DNA from: Candidatus Sumerlaeota bacterium
GTDB taxonomy: Bacteria > Sumerlaeota > Sumerlaeia > MWCT01
DNA: 33,292 bases
Direction of reading: 5' to 3'
NCBI GenBank assembly: GCA_026398545.1
Contig: JAPLSR010000267.1
Location: 1 to 33,292 of the forward strand
Below are positions 9,691 to 19,272 of this stretch, one piece after another (position 1 is the first letter of the stretch; every line of letters starts with the position of its first letter). The notes under the pieces were generated by a model, which saw nothing but the letters and a program-made list of their open reading frames with translations, had not been told where the DNA came from and ran no database searches. Made by a program: the position numbers and the translations under genes.

Positions 9691-9917
9691 CAGACAGCAA
9701 CCTCCACCTGCCTCGTTTCAATAGTCAGGGGCAGACCTTTCTCAGCGCGAACTTCAAGGCAGAGTCCAATGGCATCCTTGATATTCTTCCGCGCTTCGTC
9801 CTTGGTTTTACCCTGACTGACGCATCCGGGAATGGAGGGACATTCGGCGATCCAGATACCGTCTTCATCTCGGTCCAGTGTTATCATAAACCTCATGATT
9901 GGAGCCTCCGAAGACAA
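9690..9917 (-). CDS. hicB: HicB-family antitoxin
   Basis: MRFMITLDRDEDGIWIAECPSIPGCVSQGKTKDEARKNIKDAIGLCLE; directly abuts hicA. Confidence 0.9.
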   Translation of the reverse strand: MSSEAPIMRFMITLDRDEDGIWIAECPSIPGCVSQGKTKDEARKNIKDAIGLCLEVRAEKGLPLTIETRQVEVAV

Positions 9918-10227
9918 ATAAATCCTTTTACAGCATATTCAATGAACAAATTTAAATTCTCAATTTATTTACCAACAATGCAAGTTTAAAATAAGGTGAA
10001 GAATGAAAAAAAGTCCACTTCGGTGTGACAACATCTTCATGGATGCTCGGCGCTCAAGTAAAATTGTATAATGGAAATAGCTCTGATTTAAATCACGATG
10101 ATGAGCGAATCTGATACCAGTCATCTTTTAATTGTGCAATAAGAGTAATCTAACTTTAGCCACATATAAAGAGTGTTCAATCGATTTACTGACAGATACT
10201 CATCCGCCACTTGAACAAGATATTCTA

Positions 10228-11136
10228 TTATCCAGTTGTAATACTCTGGGCGACATCATCCCGCACTTCGTTAACAGACTGCAAATGTTTCCTATATTCG
10301 ATGAATTTCATTAAGATATCATGTTTCTCAATCACTGTTGAAGGCGGCTCTCCCTCTGACTTAAAGATAGCCAGGCCGACAGTTTCTTCATCATCTTTCA
10401 AATGGAACTCTATTTTAAATCGGTCTATTGCATCACGAATCGTCTTTTCCCAACTATCGCTATCTTCAGCCAATGTCCGACGAACCTCATTATGGATTGC
10501 ATTAATGCATCCGAAATATTCACGAATGTGATATTTGAGATCAATTGGATCCGTCAATGCGTTAATTTCAGTTCGCACCGAAGGTTTAATTTCCTTGTCC
10601 TCAAGAAGATGTTTTTTCAACGTTTGTGGTGTTAACGTGCAGGCAAATTGGGAACTTAATTTCAATTTGGTGGCTGTATAACTGACAGAAATTGAGGGTG
10701 CAGCTAATCCGTAGTGTTGAACATAATTGCGAAGCTGTTCCATGAGTCGATAACTGAAACAATTATCATATTTCTGATTTGTCAATTTTTCAATGCTTTT
10801 CGGTTTTATTGCGCCTTCACCATAAATCATATTCATGTTACGTAGGAGTTGATCGAGATACGATCTTGCAGACGAAAGAAAATTAGCAATCCGTCGGTTA
10901 AGTTCTTTGCGTTGGGGTCTCAATTCATAATGCAGTTCGGTAGCGAATATGTTGTGTCGCAGAGACATTGTCAGGATTTCTTCTTCAAACTCACGATAAT
11001 TTCCGAGGAGAATATCGAAGTTCACTTCAATATTGAGCGCTCGTATCAGATTCGCTTTGTGATTACGTATGTTTTCATAGTAATCGCTATCGATACGAAT
11101 AACATCACTTATTGGTCTGCCTAAATAGTAAATCAC
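10228..11136 (-). CDS. Uncharacterised protein with a HEPN-type Rx4H motif (candidate RNase)
   Basis: 302 aa, largely helical; ...FSYRLMEQLRNYVQHYGLAAPS... contains RNYVQH, matching the HEPN RNxxxH pattern; accessory context next to hicAB. Confidence 0.6.
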   Translation of the reverse strand: MIYYLGRPISDVIRIDSDYYENIRNHKANLIRALNIEVNFDILLGNYREFEEEILTMSLRHNIFATELHYELRPQRKELNRRIANFLSSARSYLDQLLRNMNMIYGEGAIKPKSIEKLTNQKYDNCFSYRLMEQLRNYVQHYGLAAPSISVSYTATKLKLSSQFACTLTPQTLKKHLLEDKEIKPSVRTEINALTDPIDLKYHIREYFGCINAIHNEVRRTLAEDSDSWEKTIRDAIDRFKIEFHLKDDEETVGLAIFKSEGEPPSTVIEKHDILMKFIEYRKHLQSVNEVRDDVAQSITTG

Positions 11137-11148
11137 AATTCTCCTATT

Positions 11149-12639
11149 TCATCCTTGATCCTTCATCATTTTCTGCAGGATTTCATCCGCGACTTCGTAA
11201 TCGTTAAAGTGAATGGTGTGTTCCTTGAAGGTCTGTGTGCTTTCGTGTCCCTTGCCTGCGACGAGGACAAGGTCTCCGGGTTTTGCCATTTCAATGGCGT
11301 GCTTTATCGCATCATGGCGTGAATAGATGATTTCATAATTGCCGCCCTTTTTGTTTTTCAGACCCTCCACAATATCATTCATAATCTGTTTAGTGTCTTC
11401 AGTTCTTGGGTTATCCTCCGTGATGATGAAATAATCGCTTTGCTCCTCCACGGTTGCAGCCATCTGCGGGCGCTTGGTGCGGTCGCGGTCGCCTCCGCAG
11501 CCGAAGACGGTGATAATGCGGGCAGGTTTCATTGCGCGGGCGGCGGCAAGCACCTTTACCATCCCGTCCGGCGTGTGGGCGTAATCAATAATGACGGAGA
11601 ATTTCTGTCCACGCTCCACAGGCTGGAAGCGTCCAGCCACAATGATATTTTTCTCCAGCCCCGCCTTGATATCTTCCAGTGTGAGCGGTGTGTGGATGAT
11701 GGTGGCGACGGCGGCGAGCATGTTGTAAAGGTTGAATTCCCCGCGAAGGAGCGCTCTGATATTTATCGAGCCGCGAGGCGTGACAAGCGTGAATTCCGTG
11801 CCGGCGCCGGAGAGGACATAATTTTTTGCCGTCACATCCGCTTTGTTATGCAGTCCAAAGGTGACTTTGTGGGCGCGGGCGGCATCGAGAAAATAATGGG
11901 CGGATGGGTCATCAATATTGACCGCCACATACTTATCAGTTTTCAGGCTGGCAAACCAGCGGAGTTTCGCATTGCGGTAATTCTCCATCGTCTTGTGCCA
12001 GTCAAGATGGTCCTGCGTGAGATTTGTCCAGACGCCCGCATCATAATCAAGTCCCGCCACGCGGTGGAAATCCACGCCGTGTGACGAGACCTCCATGGCG
12101 CAGTAATCGCACTTCTCATCCTTCATGTGTGTGAAGATATCTTCCAGGTCAGGCGGTTCAGGCGTGGTGTCCTTTGATTGGCAAATCCTGCCATTGATTT
12201 TGTAATAAAGCGTGCCGATAAGACCCACGCGGAAGCGTGTCATGAGCAGACTCTCAATCACGTGTGTGGTTGTGGTCTTGCCATTGGTGCCCGTGATGCC
12301 GATAAGTTTGAAGACGCGTGCAGGATGGTTGTAAAATTCGGCGGCGATAAGGGCGAGGGCAAGTCGGGAGTCCGGCACCACTATCTTTACCACCTCGGGC
12401 GGGACAGGCATGTCCTGCTGTAAAATCACCGCGACGGCGCCCGCCTTGATGGCGTCGTTGACGAACGGATGCCCATCGGGGAGTTCGATTTTATCCAACT
12501 GGGTGTAAATATTGATGGCGGCATAAAGGAATCCGTGCTGGACGCGCAGGGGGTCATATACAACGCCCAGAATCTCCAGGTCCTGAGCGCCGGTGATGGT
12601 CTTCTCAGATAAGACGGATAATAACCTGCTTAGTTTCAC
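11149..12639 (-). CDS. murE: UDP-N-acetylmuramoyl-L-alanyl-D-glutamate--2,6-diaminopimelate ligase
   Basis: GITGTNGKTTTTHVIESLL, TTPEPPDL, VDYAHTPDGM-like IDYAHTPDGM, and DNPR motif associated with meso-DAP specificity. Confidence 0.96.
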   Translation of the reverse strand: MKLSRLLSVLSEKTITGAQDLEILGVVYDPLRVQHGFLYAAINIYTQLDKIELPDGHPFVNDAIKAGAVAVILQQDMPVPPEVVKIVVPDSRLALALIAAEFYNHPARVFKLIGITGTNGKTTTTHVIESLLMTRFRVGLIGTLYYKINGRICQSKDTTPEPPDLEDIFTHMKDEKCDYCAMEVSSHGVDFHRVAGLDYDAGVWTNLTQDHLDWHKTMENYRNAKLRWFASLKTDKYVAVNIDDPSAHYFLDAARAHKVTFGLHNKADVTAKNYVLSGAGTEFTLVTPRGSINIRALLRGEFNLYNMLAAVATIIHTPLTLEDIKAGLEKNIIVAGRFQPVERGQKFSVIIDYAHTPDGMVKVLAAARAMKPARIITVFGCGGDRDRTKRPQMAATVEEQSDYFIITEDNPRTEDTKQIMNDIVEGLKNKKGGNYEIIYSRHDAIKHAIEMAKPGDLVLVAGKGHESTQTFKEHTIHFNDYEVADEILQKMMKDQG

Positions 12640-12812
12640 AATTACCTCTCCCTTCTATCTCAACGTGTGTTATAAAAATGGAAGGAATATGCAAACCATG
12701 CCACCGAGCGTCAAGAGTAAAAGAAAATTTGCCCTTATCTGTGCAACTATAAACCCTCTTGACTAACCTCCTCATCCCCAGTGTAGTTTTTCATGTTCTG
12801 GAGGGTTGAGAC

Positions 12813-15695
12813 ATGGAGCCCAAAAAGATTGTCATCATTGGCGCGGCGGAGCATAATCTGAAGAATATTAACGTTGAAATCCCCCGCAATTCGCTCACCG
12901 TCATCACAGGTCTCTCCGGTTCCGGCAAGTCCACCCTCGCCTTTGACACCCTTTATGCCGAGGGTCAGCGCCGCTATGTGGAAAGCCTCTCCGCCTATGC
13001 GCGCCAGTTCCTTGAACAGATGCCCAAACCTCATGTGGAGCGAATTGAGGGACTTTCTCCAGCCATTGCCATTGAGCAGAAATCCGTTTCAAAAAATCCC
13101 CGCTCCACCGTCGCCACGGTGACGGAAATCTATGATTACCTGCGCCTCCTTTATGCGAATTTAGGAACGCCGCATTGCTACAAGTGTGGCAAACCCATCA
13201 CCCGCCAGACGGTTCAGCAGATTGTTGACCGCATTCTTGCGCTCCCCAAGGGGACACGCCTTATGATTCTTGCACCGGTGGTGCGCGGCAGGAAGGGTGA
13301 ATACTCCGAGCTCCTGAAAAAGGCGGAGCGCGACGGCTTCACACGCGTCAAGGTTGATGGTCACCTCTATGAGTTCTCAGAGGGACTTCCGTCCCTGAAC
13401 AAGCAGGTCAAGCACAATATCTCTATCGTGGTGGACCGTGTTATGGCTGAACCGGAGGCGAAGAACCGGCTCACTGAGTCGGTTGAGCTTGCCTTGAAGA
13501 AGGCGGAAGGTCTCGCCGCCATTGAGATTATGGATGAAGGTGTGTCCAGAGCGGAGATTCTGCGGGCATTATCTGCGAGCGGACTCTCAGGGCGTGAGTT
13601 CCTCTTCAGCGAAAATTTCGCCTGCATTGATTGCGGTGTCAGCATTGAGGAGATTGCCCCGCGCCTTTTTTCCTTTAACAGCCCCTATGGCGCCTGTCCG
13701 GTCTGCAAGGGGCTTGGACATCTTCAGGAGATTGATGAAAATTTAGTCGTGCCGGACAAATCCCTCAGCCTTGCCGGAGGCGCACTTCATCCCTGGTCAA
13801 GCAGGGAGGATTCGTGGACATTCACCTGGCTGAAGGCAGTTGCCGACCATTATGGCATTGACGTCAATGTGCCGTGGCATAAAATTTCCCGCCGCTCGCA
13901 GAAGGTGCTCCTCTACGGAACAGGCGGGGATACTGTGCAGGTTAGATTTGAGAGCGAACGGGGCATTCGCTACCATGAGCACATCGCCTATGAGGGAGTT
14001 ATTCCCAATCTTCAGCGCCGCTACCGTGAGACCGCCTCCGATTATATCCGTGAGTGGATTTCCACATATTTTGCCGAGAATCCGTGCGCCGCCTGCAATG
14101 GTGAGCGTCTGAGACCGGAAGCCCTCGCCGTGCACCTTGACGGGAAAAATATATCCGAAATTACCCATCTGACGGTCAGCGGCGCCATGGACTTTGTCCA
14201 AAATCTGCCGCTCTCGCCCAAACAGCGTGAAATCGGTTATCAGATATTAAAGGAGATAACCCAGCGCCTCGGATTCCTTACCAATGTTGGATTGGACTAC
14301 CTCACGCTTGACCGCCCCGCCGCCACGCTCGCCGGAGGCGAATCCCAGCGCATCCGCCTCGCCACTCAGATTGGCTCACAGCTTACCGGCGTCCTTTACA
14401 TCCTGGATGAACCGTCCATTGGTCTCCATCAGCGCGATAACCGCCGTCTCCTCAAGACGCTTCTGAAACTCCGCGACCTGGGTAACACGGTGATTGTGGT
14501 CGAGCATGATGAACAGACCATCCGCACTGCGGATTATGTGGTTGACCTCGGTCCGGGCGCGGGGAAAAACGGCGGGCATGTCGTCTGCTCAGGTCCGCCT
14601 GAGGGTATGATAGATTGCCCGGAATCCATCACGGGACGCTACCTTGCGGGACTAGAGTTCATTCCTGTGCCGCACAAGAGGCGAAAACCCACAGTCGGAC
14701 GCTCCGTCTGGGTTCGTGGCGCAAAGGAACACAATCTCAAGGACATTGATGTGGAATTCCCCCTTGGTCTCTTCATCTGCATCTCTGGCGTGTCCGGTTC
14801 GGGAAAATCCACCCTCCTTCTGGATATCCTTGACCGTGCCCTTGCCAAAATCCTTTACAAGAGAAGTGAGAGCGTCGGAAAACACCGCTGTATTGATGGA
14901 GCCTCAAATCTTGAGCGTGTCATCAATGTGAACCAGTCGCCCATCGGGCGCACACCGCGTTCCAACCCCGCCACATATACCAAGACCTTTGACTTCATCC
15001 GCGACCTGTTCGCCCAGATACCTGAGGCACGGATGAGGGGCTATACACCTGGGCGGTTTTCCTTCAATGTGAAGGGCGGGCGATGCGAGGCATGTCAGGG
15101 CGCGGGGGTCATCCAGATTGAGATGCACTTTTTGCCCGATGTTTTTATTGAGTGTGAGGCATGCCGCGGGAAACGCTTCAACCGCGAGACGCTTGAGATT
15201 TACTACAAGGGCAAAAATATTGATGACATCCTGAATATGACGGTGCGCGAGGCGCTTGAATTTTTTTACCATATCCCGCCCGTCCGGGAAAAATTGCAGA
15301 CCCTCGATGACGTCGGACTATCCTACATCACACTTGGACAGCGCGCCACAACACTCTCCGGCGGCGAAGCGCAAAGGGTTAAACTCTCCCGGGAACTCTC
15401 CAAGCGGAGCACCGCCCGCACGCTTTATATCCTTGATGAACCTACAACGGGACTCCATTTTGATGATATCAAAAAGTTGTTGAATGTCCTGAACCGCCTT
15501 GTGGATATGGGCAGCACGGTCATCGTGATAGAGCATAACATGGATGTGCTGAAATGCGCGGACTGGATTATTGACCTTGGACCGGAGGGAGGAGAGGCGG
15601 GAGGTCTTGTTGTGGCTAAAGGGAGACCTGAGGATATTGTCAGGCGTCCACACTCCTATACCGGAAAGTTTCTGAAACGGGTGCTTTCAAAATGA
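12813..15695 (+). CDS. uvrA: Excinuclease ABC subunit A
   Basis: 960 aa; [38 protein letters not shown], CxxC zinc motifs, two ABC cassettes with [12 protein letters not shown] and [12 protein letters not shown]. Confidence 0.99.
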   Translation: MEPKKIVIIGAAEHNLKNINVEIPRNSLTVITGLSGSGKSTLAFDTLYAEGQRRYVESLSAYARQFLEQMPKPHVERIEGLSPAIAIEQKSVSKNPRSTVATVTEIYDYLRLLYANLGTPHCYKCGKPITRQTVQQIVDRILALPKGTRLMILAPVVRGRKGEYSELLKKAERDGFTRVKVDGHLYEFSEGLPSLNKQVKHNISIVVDRVMAEPEAKNRLTESVELALKKAEGLAAIEIMDEGVSRAEILRALSASGLSGREFLFSENFACIDCGVSIEEIAPRLFSFNSPYGACPVCKGLGHLQEIDENLVVPDKSLSLAGGALHPWSSREDSWTFTWLKAVADHYGIDVNVPWHKISRRSQKVLLYGTGGDTVQVRFESERGIRYHEHIAYEGVIPNLQRRYRETASDYIREWISTYFAENPCAACNGERLRPEALAVHLDGKNISEITHLTVSGAMDFVQNLPLSPKQREIGYQILKEITQRLGFLTNVGLDYLTLDRPAATLAGGESQRIRLATQIGSQLTGVLYILDEPSIGLHQRDNRRLLKTLLKLRDLGNTVIVVEHDEQTIRTADYVVDLGPGAGKNGGHVVCSGPPEGMIDCPESITGRYLAGLEFIPVPHKRRKPTVGRSVWVRGAKEHNLKDIDVEFPLGLFICISGVSGSGKSTLLLDILDRALAKILYKRSESVGKHRCIDGASNLERVINVNQSPIGRTPRSNPATYTKTFDFIRDLFAQIPEARMRGYTPGRFSFNVKGGRCEACQGAGVIQIEMHFLPDVFIECEACRGKRFNRETLEIYYKGKNIDDILNMTVREALEFFYHIPPVREKLQTLDDVGLSYITLGQRATTLSGGEAQRVKLSRELSKRSTARTLYILDEPTTGLHFDDIKKLLNVLNRLVDMGSTVIVIEHNMDVLKCADWIIDLGPEGGEAGGLVVAKGRPEDIVRRPHSYTGKFLKRVLSK

Positions 15696-17425
15696 CAGCC
15701 ACTCAAAAGGCAATGGTTGTAAAATGTCAAAGGACGGGGTCGGCAATAAAACGAAATCCTTGCACATTCAGTGTTTTTTCCGCCCTGTTTTTGCGATTGG
15801 CGATTTTTGCCACTTTTATCCTTGCATCTGACACTATCGCCGATTCGCCGCCATGGATTGAGGGTCATTCAATCTCGCCCTCCATAACATATCAATACAG
15901 AGTGGAGCAGCGTTCCGGTTTTCATCAGCAGATTCACCGTGTGCGGATTGACCTCCGGGGGGAAAATGTCACCATCAGGCTTTCCCCGGCTGCAGAATTT
16001 CCGCGCCACAAGTCACTTCCCAGCGAGATGAGGAGCCGGCTGAAATCGCAGGTCGTCGTTCCCGCACCGCTTGCTGTGCAAACGAGAACGGGTCGTGAGA
16101 TGCCGCTGGGGAGGTTATTAGCCCCGAACACTTATTATTTAACGGGGGGCGGATTTCCCGAGGTGCGCATAAGACCGCTGAACAATGTCATATTTTACCG
16201 TGGTGGGGAGGATGACACTGCGCCGCCGCGCCTTGCTCTGGAATCAAGCGGAACCCTCACCCTCGCCGGATTCAATACCCCTCCCACAGGAGCCGGACTC
16301 TATTTATACCAGAAATCCTTTTCACCCATTTCGGCGCGCGAGCTCAGTGACTGGAAGGTGTCGGCGTGTTACTGGCTGGAGAGGGTATTAAGCTCATCTG
16401 AGCCCGATGTTTACCGGGTTCGCAAATCTGCCAGCGCGCCTTCATCTCTCACAATTCCGGAAAATAATCTGCTCATTCTAAATGTGATGACCAATGATGT
16501 GAGACTTCCGGATTATCTTTCCGTCGGGAGGCGTGTGCGCGTGATGGCGGTGGAAACAGAATTGCGAAAACTCATCCGGGGGGTCTTTTGCGGAGGTCCG
16601 TATTTCATGCATGAGGGGGTTTATGACGAGGAGGCGGTGCGCGCCTTCTGTAATAAACCCGGCGCCCCGCCTGTGTCCCAGTACACCGAGCGGAGGGCGC
16701 GGCTCGCCCTTGCGATTGGTTCAAACCGGCGTTTCCTTTCCATATATGCCGTTGACCAGAAGGGTTTCACGCGTGAGGGCATGACGCTTCGGGAATTCGC
16801 CGCCTTCCTTGCTGACGAAGGGGTCAAGGAGGCGATGGAACTCCCCGATGGAGATGATGCCTCCCTCGCTCTGCCCTATGGCCAGGTGAACACCACCCCG
16901 GATGGGATAGAGACGCCTGTCATGGCAGTCCTCACCATAACAGAGCGCTCACCGGATAAGGATGAGATTGTCAATCTGCTCAGGAGCGTGCCCAATATGG
17001 TGACCGCTTGCGGCGCCGAGCCGCTCAATCCGCCGGACGCCGTCAAGGATGGCTCATATTCTCAAGCGCTGTCCCTTGATAATTACTGGGAACATAAGCA
17101 ACCCGACCCTTTTCACAAACATGCCCTGTATATTGACCTTTTGAAGCCATGCGAGCTCAGAAGTCTTGAGATTTTTTATGCTGAGGAGGCGGGATTTTCA
17201 TCGCAATATAACTGGCGCGCCTTCACCATATACGGTCATGATAAGGATAAAAATTCTATGAGGAGGGTGATGGAGGTGAGAAACCCGGATGGACGCCCAT
17301 GCCAGTGGGTGGAGTTCCCACCGGCGACTAAATTGCGCTATCTCAAACTTGAGGTGGAACAACCCACCGGATTCAAAGATGTTTCCTGTGCGCGGCTGGC
17401 AGAGATTGTCCTCTGGGGAAGATGA
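15692..17425 (+). CDS. Secreted protein with a DUF2233/NAGPA-like (phosphodiester glycosidase-like) region and a C-terminal discoidin/F5-8C-like domain
   Basis: Hydrophobic N-terminal signal; RRARLALAIGSNRRFLSIYAVDQ...GMTLREFAAFLADEGVKEAMEL resembles the NAGPA family core (GMTLxExAxxLxxxG); C-terminal DGSYSQALSLDNYWEHKQ...LYIDLLKPCELRSLEIFYA...YLKLEV...LAEIVLWGR resembles F5/8C. Confidence 0.65.
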   Translation: MTATQKAMVVKCQRTGSAIKRNPCTFSVFSALFLRLAIFATFILASDTIADSPPWIEGHSISPSITYQYRVEQRSGFHQQIHRVRIDLRGENVTIRLSPAAEFPRHKSLPSEMRSRLKSQVVVPAPLAVQTRTGREMPLGRLLAPNTYYLTGGGFPEVRIRPLNNVIFYRGGEDDTAPPRLALESSGTLTLAGFNTPPTGAGLYLYQKSFSPISARELSDWKVSACYWLERVLSSSEPDVYRVRKSASAPSSLTIPENNLLILNVMTNDVRLPDYLSVGRRVRVMAVETELRKLIRGVFCGGPYFMHEGVYDEEAVRAFCNKPGAPPVSQYTERRARLALAIGSNRRFLSIYAVDQKGFTREGMTLREFAAFLADEGVKEAMELPDGDDASLALPYGQVNTTPDGIETPVMAVLTITERSPDKDEIVNLLRSVPNMVTACGAEPLNPPDAVKDGSYSQALSLDNYWEHKQPDPFHKHALYIDLLKPCELRSLEIFYAEEAGFSSQYNWRAFTIYGHDKDKNSMRRVMEVRNPDGRPCQWVEFPPATKLRYLKLEVEQPTGFKDVSCARLAEIVLWGR

Positions 17426-17895
17426 AAGGAATGCCCATGTTATACGCAAAGACTTTCAGAATCCGCCTTTCCGAGACATGGCGCGACTCGGATGAATCGC
17501 TCCTGAATGACTTTCTTGAGTCGGTCGTCCCCGAGCAGGTGGAGTCGGCAATCATACATCATCCCGTTGAGCCATACTGGAGCGTCCTTGTCATCTATAC
17601 GCCCCGTGAGGATGTCGTCCTTTCCGATGGCGAGCGCATCCTGTTTGACACGTATGAGCCGCTAACCCCTGAGGAGGAAATCCTGTTCATGAAACTCAAG
17701 GCATGGCGTGATGAAATAGCTCAGCAGGACGCCGTTCCACGGCACCAGATTCTCCATGATGCCCATCTCATGACACTGGTCAAACTCCATCCGACAAAGG
17801 CTGAGGATTTGGAAAAGATGAAGGGACTGGGAGACCGCAAACGTGAAAAGTATAAGGAGGCGCTTTTAGCATTTTTCCGCAAAGAGGCAAGGTGA
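17422..17895 (+). CDS. Stand-alone HRDC-domain protein with an uncharacterised N-terminal domain
   Basis: C-terminal LKAWRDEIAQQDAVPRHQILHDAHLMTLVKLHPTKAEDLEKMKGLGDRKREKYKEALLAFF is a clear HRDC domain; no helicase or exonuclease domain in the ORF. Confidence 0.85.
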   Translation: MKGMPMLYAKTFRIRLSETWRDSDESLLNDFLESVVPEQVESAIIHHPVEPYWSVLVIYTPREDVVLSDGERILFDTYEPLTPEEEILFMKLKAWRDEIAQQDAVPRHQILHDAHLMTLVKLHPTKAEDLEKMKGLGDRKREKYKEALLAFFRKEAR

Positions 17896-18007
17896 GATGC
17901 CTGTTTTCCCTTGCGGCGAAAGCCCTTTTATCTTGACGGAGAATCCTCATTTGGTTTGAAAGGGCATTCAGTCTTTTGCCCGCGCGATTAGAAAAAGGAG
18001 ATTTTGA

Positions 18008-18679
18008 GTGGAGTCCTTTGTCAAATTCATCGTGGACATGGTCGGGAACTGGGGTTATCCGGGGATTATCATCATGATGACAATAGAGAGTTCCTTCATC
18101 CCCTTTCCCAGCGAGGCGGTCATGATACCGGCGGGATATCTGGCACAGCAGGGCAAGATGAGCCTCCCGCTGGCGATCATTTCAGGGGTCTTTGGCAGCA
18201 TGCTGGGGGCATATTTCAACTATTACCTCTCCATCTGGCTGGGGCGTCCCGTGCTCATCAAGGTGGCGGGCTGGTTCGGGATTTCGGAAAAGAAATTCAA
18301 CAAGGTTGACATCTTTTTCCACAACCATGGAGAGATAACGACATTTGTGGGGCGTCTGATACCGTATGTGCGGCAGATTATCTCATGTCCCGCGGGGCTG
18401 GCGCGGATGAACATCGCAAAATTCTCCATTTACACCGCGGCGGGGGCGGGACTCTGGGTCACTGTTCTTGCATTCCTGGGATATTTCATTGGAGAAATCG
18501 TTGGCAAAAACAGGGAATTGCTAAAGCAATACTCCAGGCAATACTCATGGCAAATAACCATCGTCCTGCTCATCTTTTGCGCCTTGATTGTGGCAATTTA
18601 TGTGCATATCAAGCACAGGCGTGCGCGCGCGGAAAAGCTGGCGGAGACGGCAAAGGCGCAGGCAGTAAAAAACAGTTGA
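18008..18679 (+). CDS. DedA family membrane protein (GTG start)
   Basis: ESSFIPFPSEAVMIPAGYLA, GAYFNYYLSIWLGRP, FVGRLIPYVRQIISCPAGLARM: DedA/SNARE-associated family signatures. Confidence 0.93.
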   Translation: MESFVKFIVDMVGNWGYPGIIIMMTIESSFIPFPSEAVMIPAGYLAQQGKMSLPLAIISGVFGSMLGAYFNYYLSIWLGRPVLIKVAGWFGISEKKFNKVDIFFHNHGEITTFVGRLIPYVRQIISCPAGLARMNIAKFSIYTAAGAGLWVTVLAFLGYFIGEIVGKNRELLKQYSRQYSWQITIVLLIFCALIVAIYVHIKHRRARAEKLAETAKAQAVKNS

Positions 18680-18741
18680 CGCTTCATGGCTCTCTGTGTG
18701 AAAAAGATATGTTTTTTGATAAAAAATAAACATAGCATAGT

Positions 18742-18819
18742 CGGGGTGTAGCGCAGTTGGTTTAGCGCGCAGCGTTCGGGACGCTGAGGTCGCCGGTTCA
18801 AATCCGGCCACCCCGACCA
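18742..18819 (+). tRNA. tRNA-Pro (anticodon CGG), CCA encoded
   Basis: CGGGGTG...CACCCCG acceptor stem, CAGCG-TTCGGGA-CGCTG anticodon arm (CGG), GCCGG-TTCAAAT-CCGGC T arm, A discriminator + CCA. Confidence 0.95.
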
Positions 18820-18822
18820 TAA

Positions 18823-19215
18823 GAAACATTTAACGAATTATATGGATACGAGACTCCAAGTAAAGCTCGAATGATAATAAAAGCTGGTGATGTAATAATA
18901 GCTTCGCTTTCTGGTTCACTAAATAATATAGGGCTAGTTCCAAAACAATTAGATGAAGAATTAGCCAACACGGTTTTCTTCATCATTAATTCAGAGAGAA
19001 GCATCAGCGAATTTTTATTTTTGTTTTTTAGATCAGAAATTTTAAAGATACAATTAGAACAGATGACTGCCGGCGCAATTATGGCGGCTATTCCCAAAGG
19101 TGTTTTCGGTGATTTATTGGTTCCGCTTATTCCTAAACAAAAACAAGAAAAAATAATCGAGTTAGTAAAACAATCTGATGAAGCAATGAAAAGATCGGAA
19201 AAAGTTATTGTTTAA
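18823..19215 (+). pseudogene. Truncated type I restriction specificity subunit (HsdS C-terminal portion)
   Basis: Open frame from just after a TAA at 18820: ETFNELYGYETPSKARMIIKAGDVIIASLSGSLNNIGLVP...GAIMAAIPKGVFGDLLVPLIPKQKQEKIIELVKQSDEAMKRSE; HsdS-like TRD end and conserved helix; no N-terminal half, no hsdM/hsdR in window. Confidence 0.7.
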
Positions 19216-19272
19216 TTTTATAGATTAAAATTAAGATTATCATTATAATAAACTTAAGGAAGGTTAACCTGT

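Noticed and set aside
12747-15653. Multiple long antisense ORFs over uvrA
   Set aside because: Shadow ORFs caused by codon bias of a highly conserved gene.
18795-18819. Search for a direct repeat of the tRNA-Pro 3' end as attR at the far island end
   Set aside because: No convincing copy was seen by eye around 21.17-21.57 kb; an automated repeat search would be needed.
18545-18829. Minus-strand ORF reading MVGVAGFEPATSASRTLRAKPTALHPD...
   Set aside because: This is the antisense translation of the tRNA-Pro gene and dedA end; a known type of spurious ORF.
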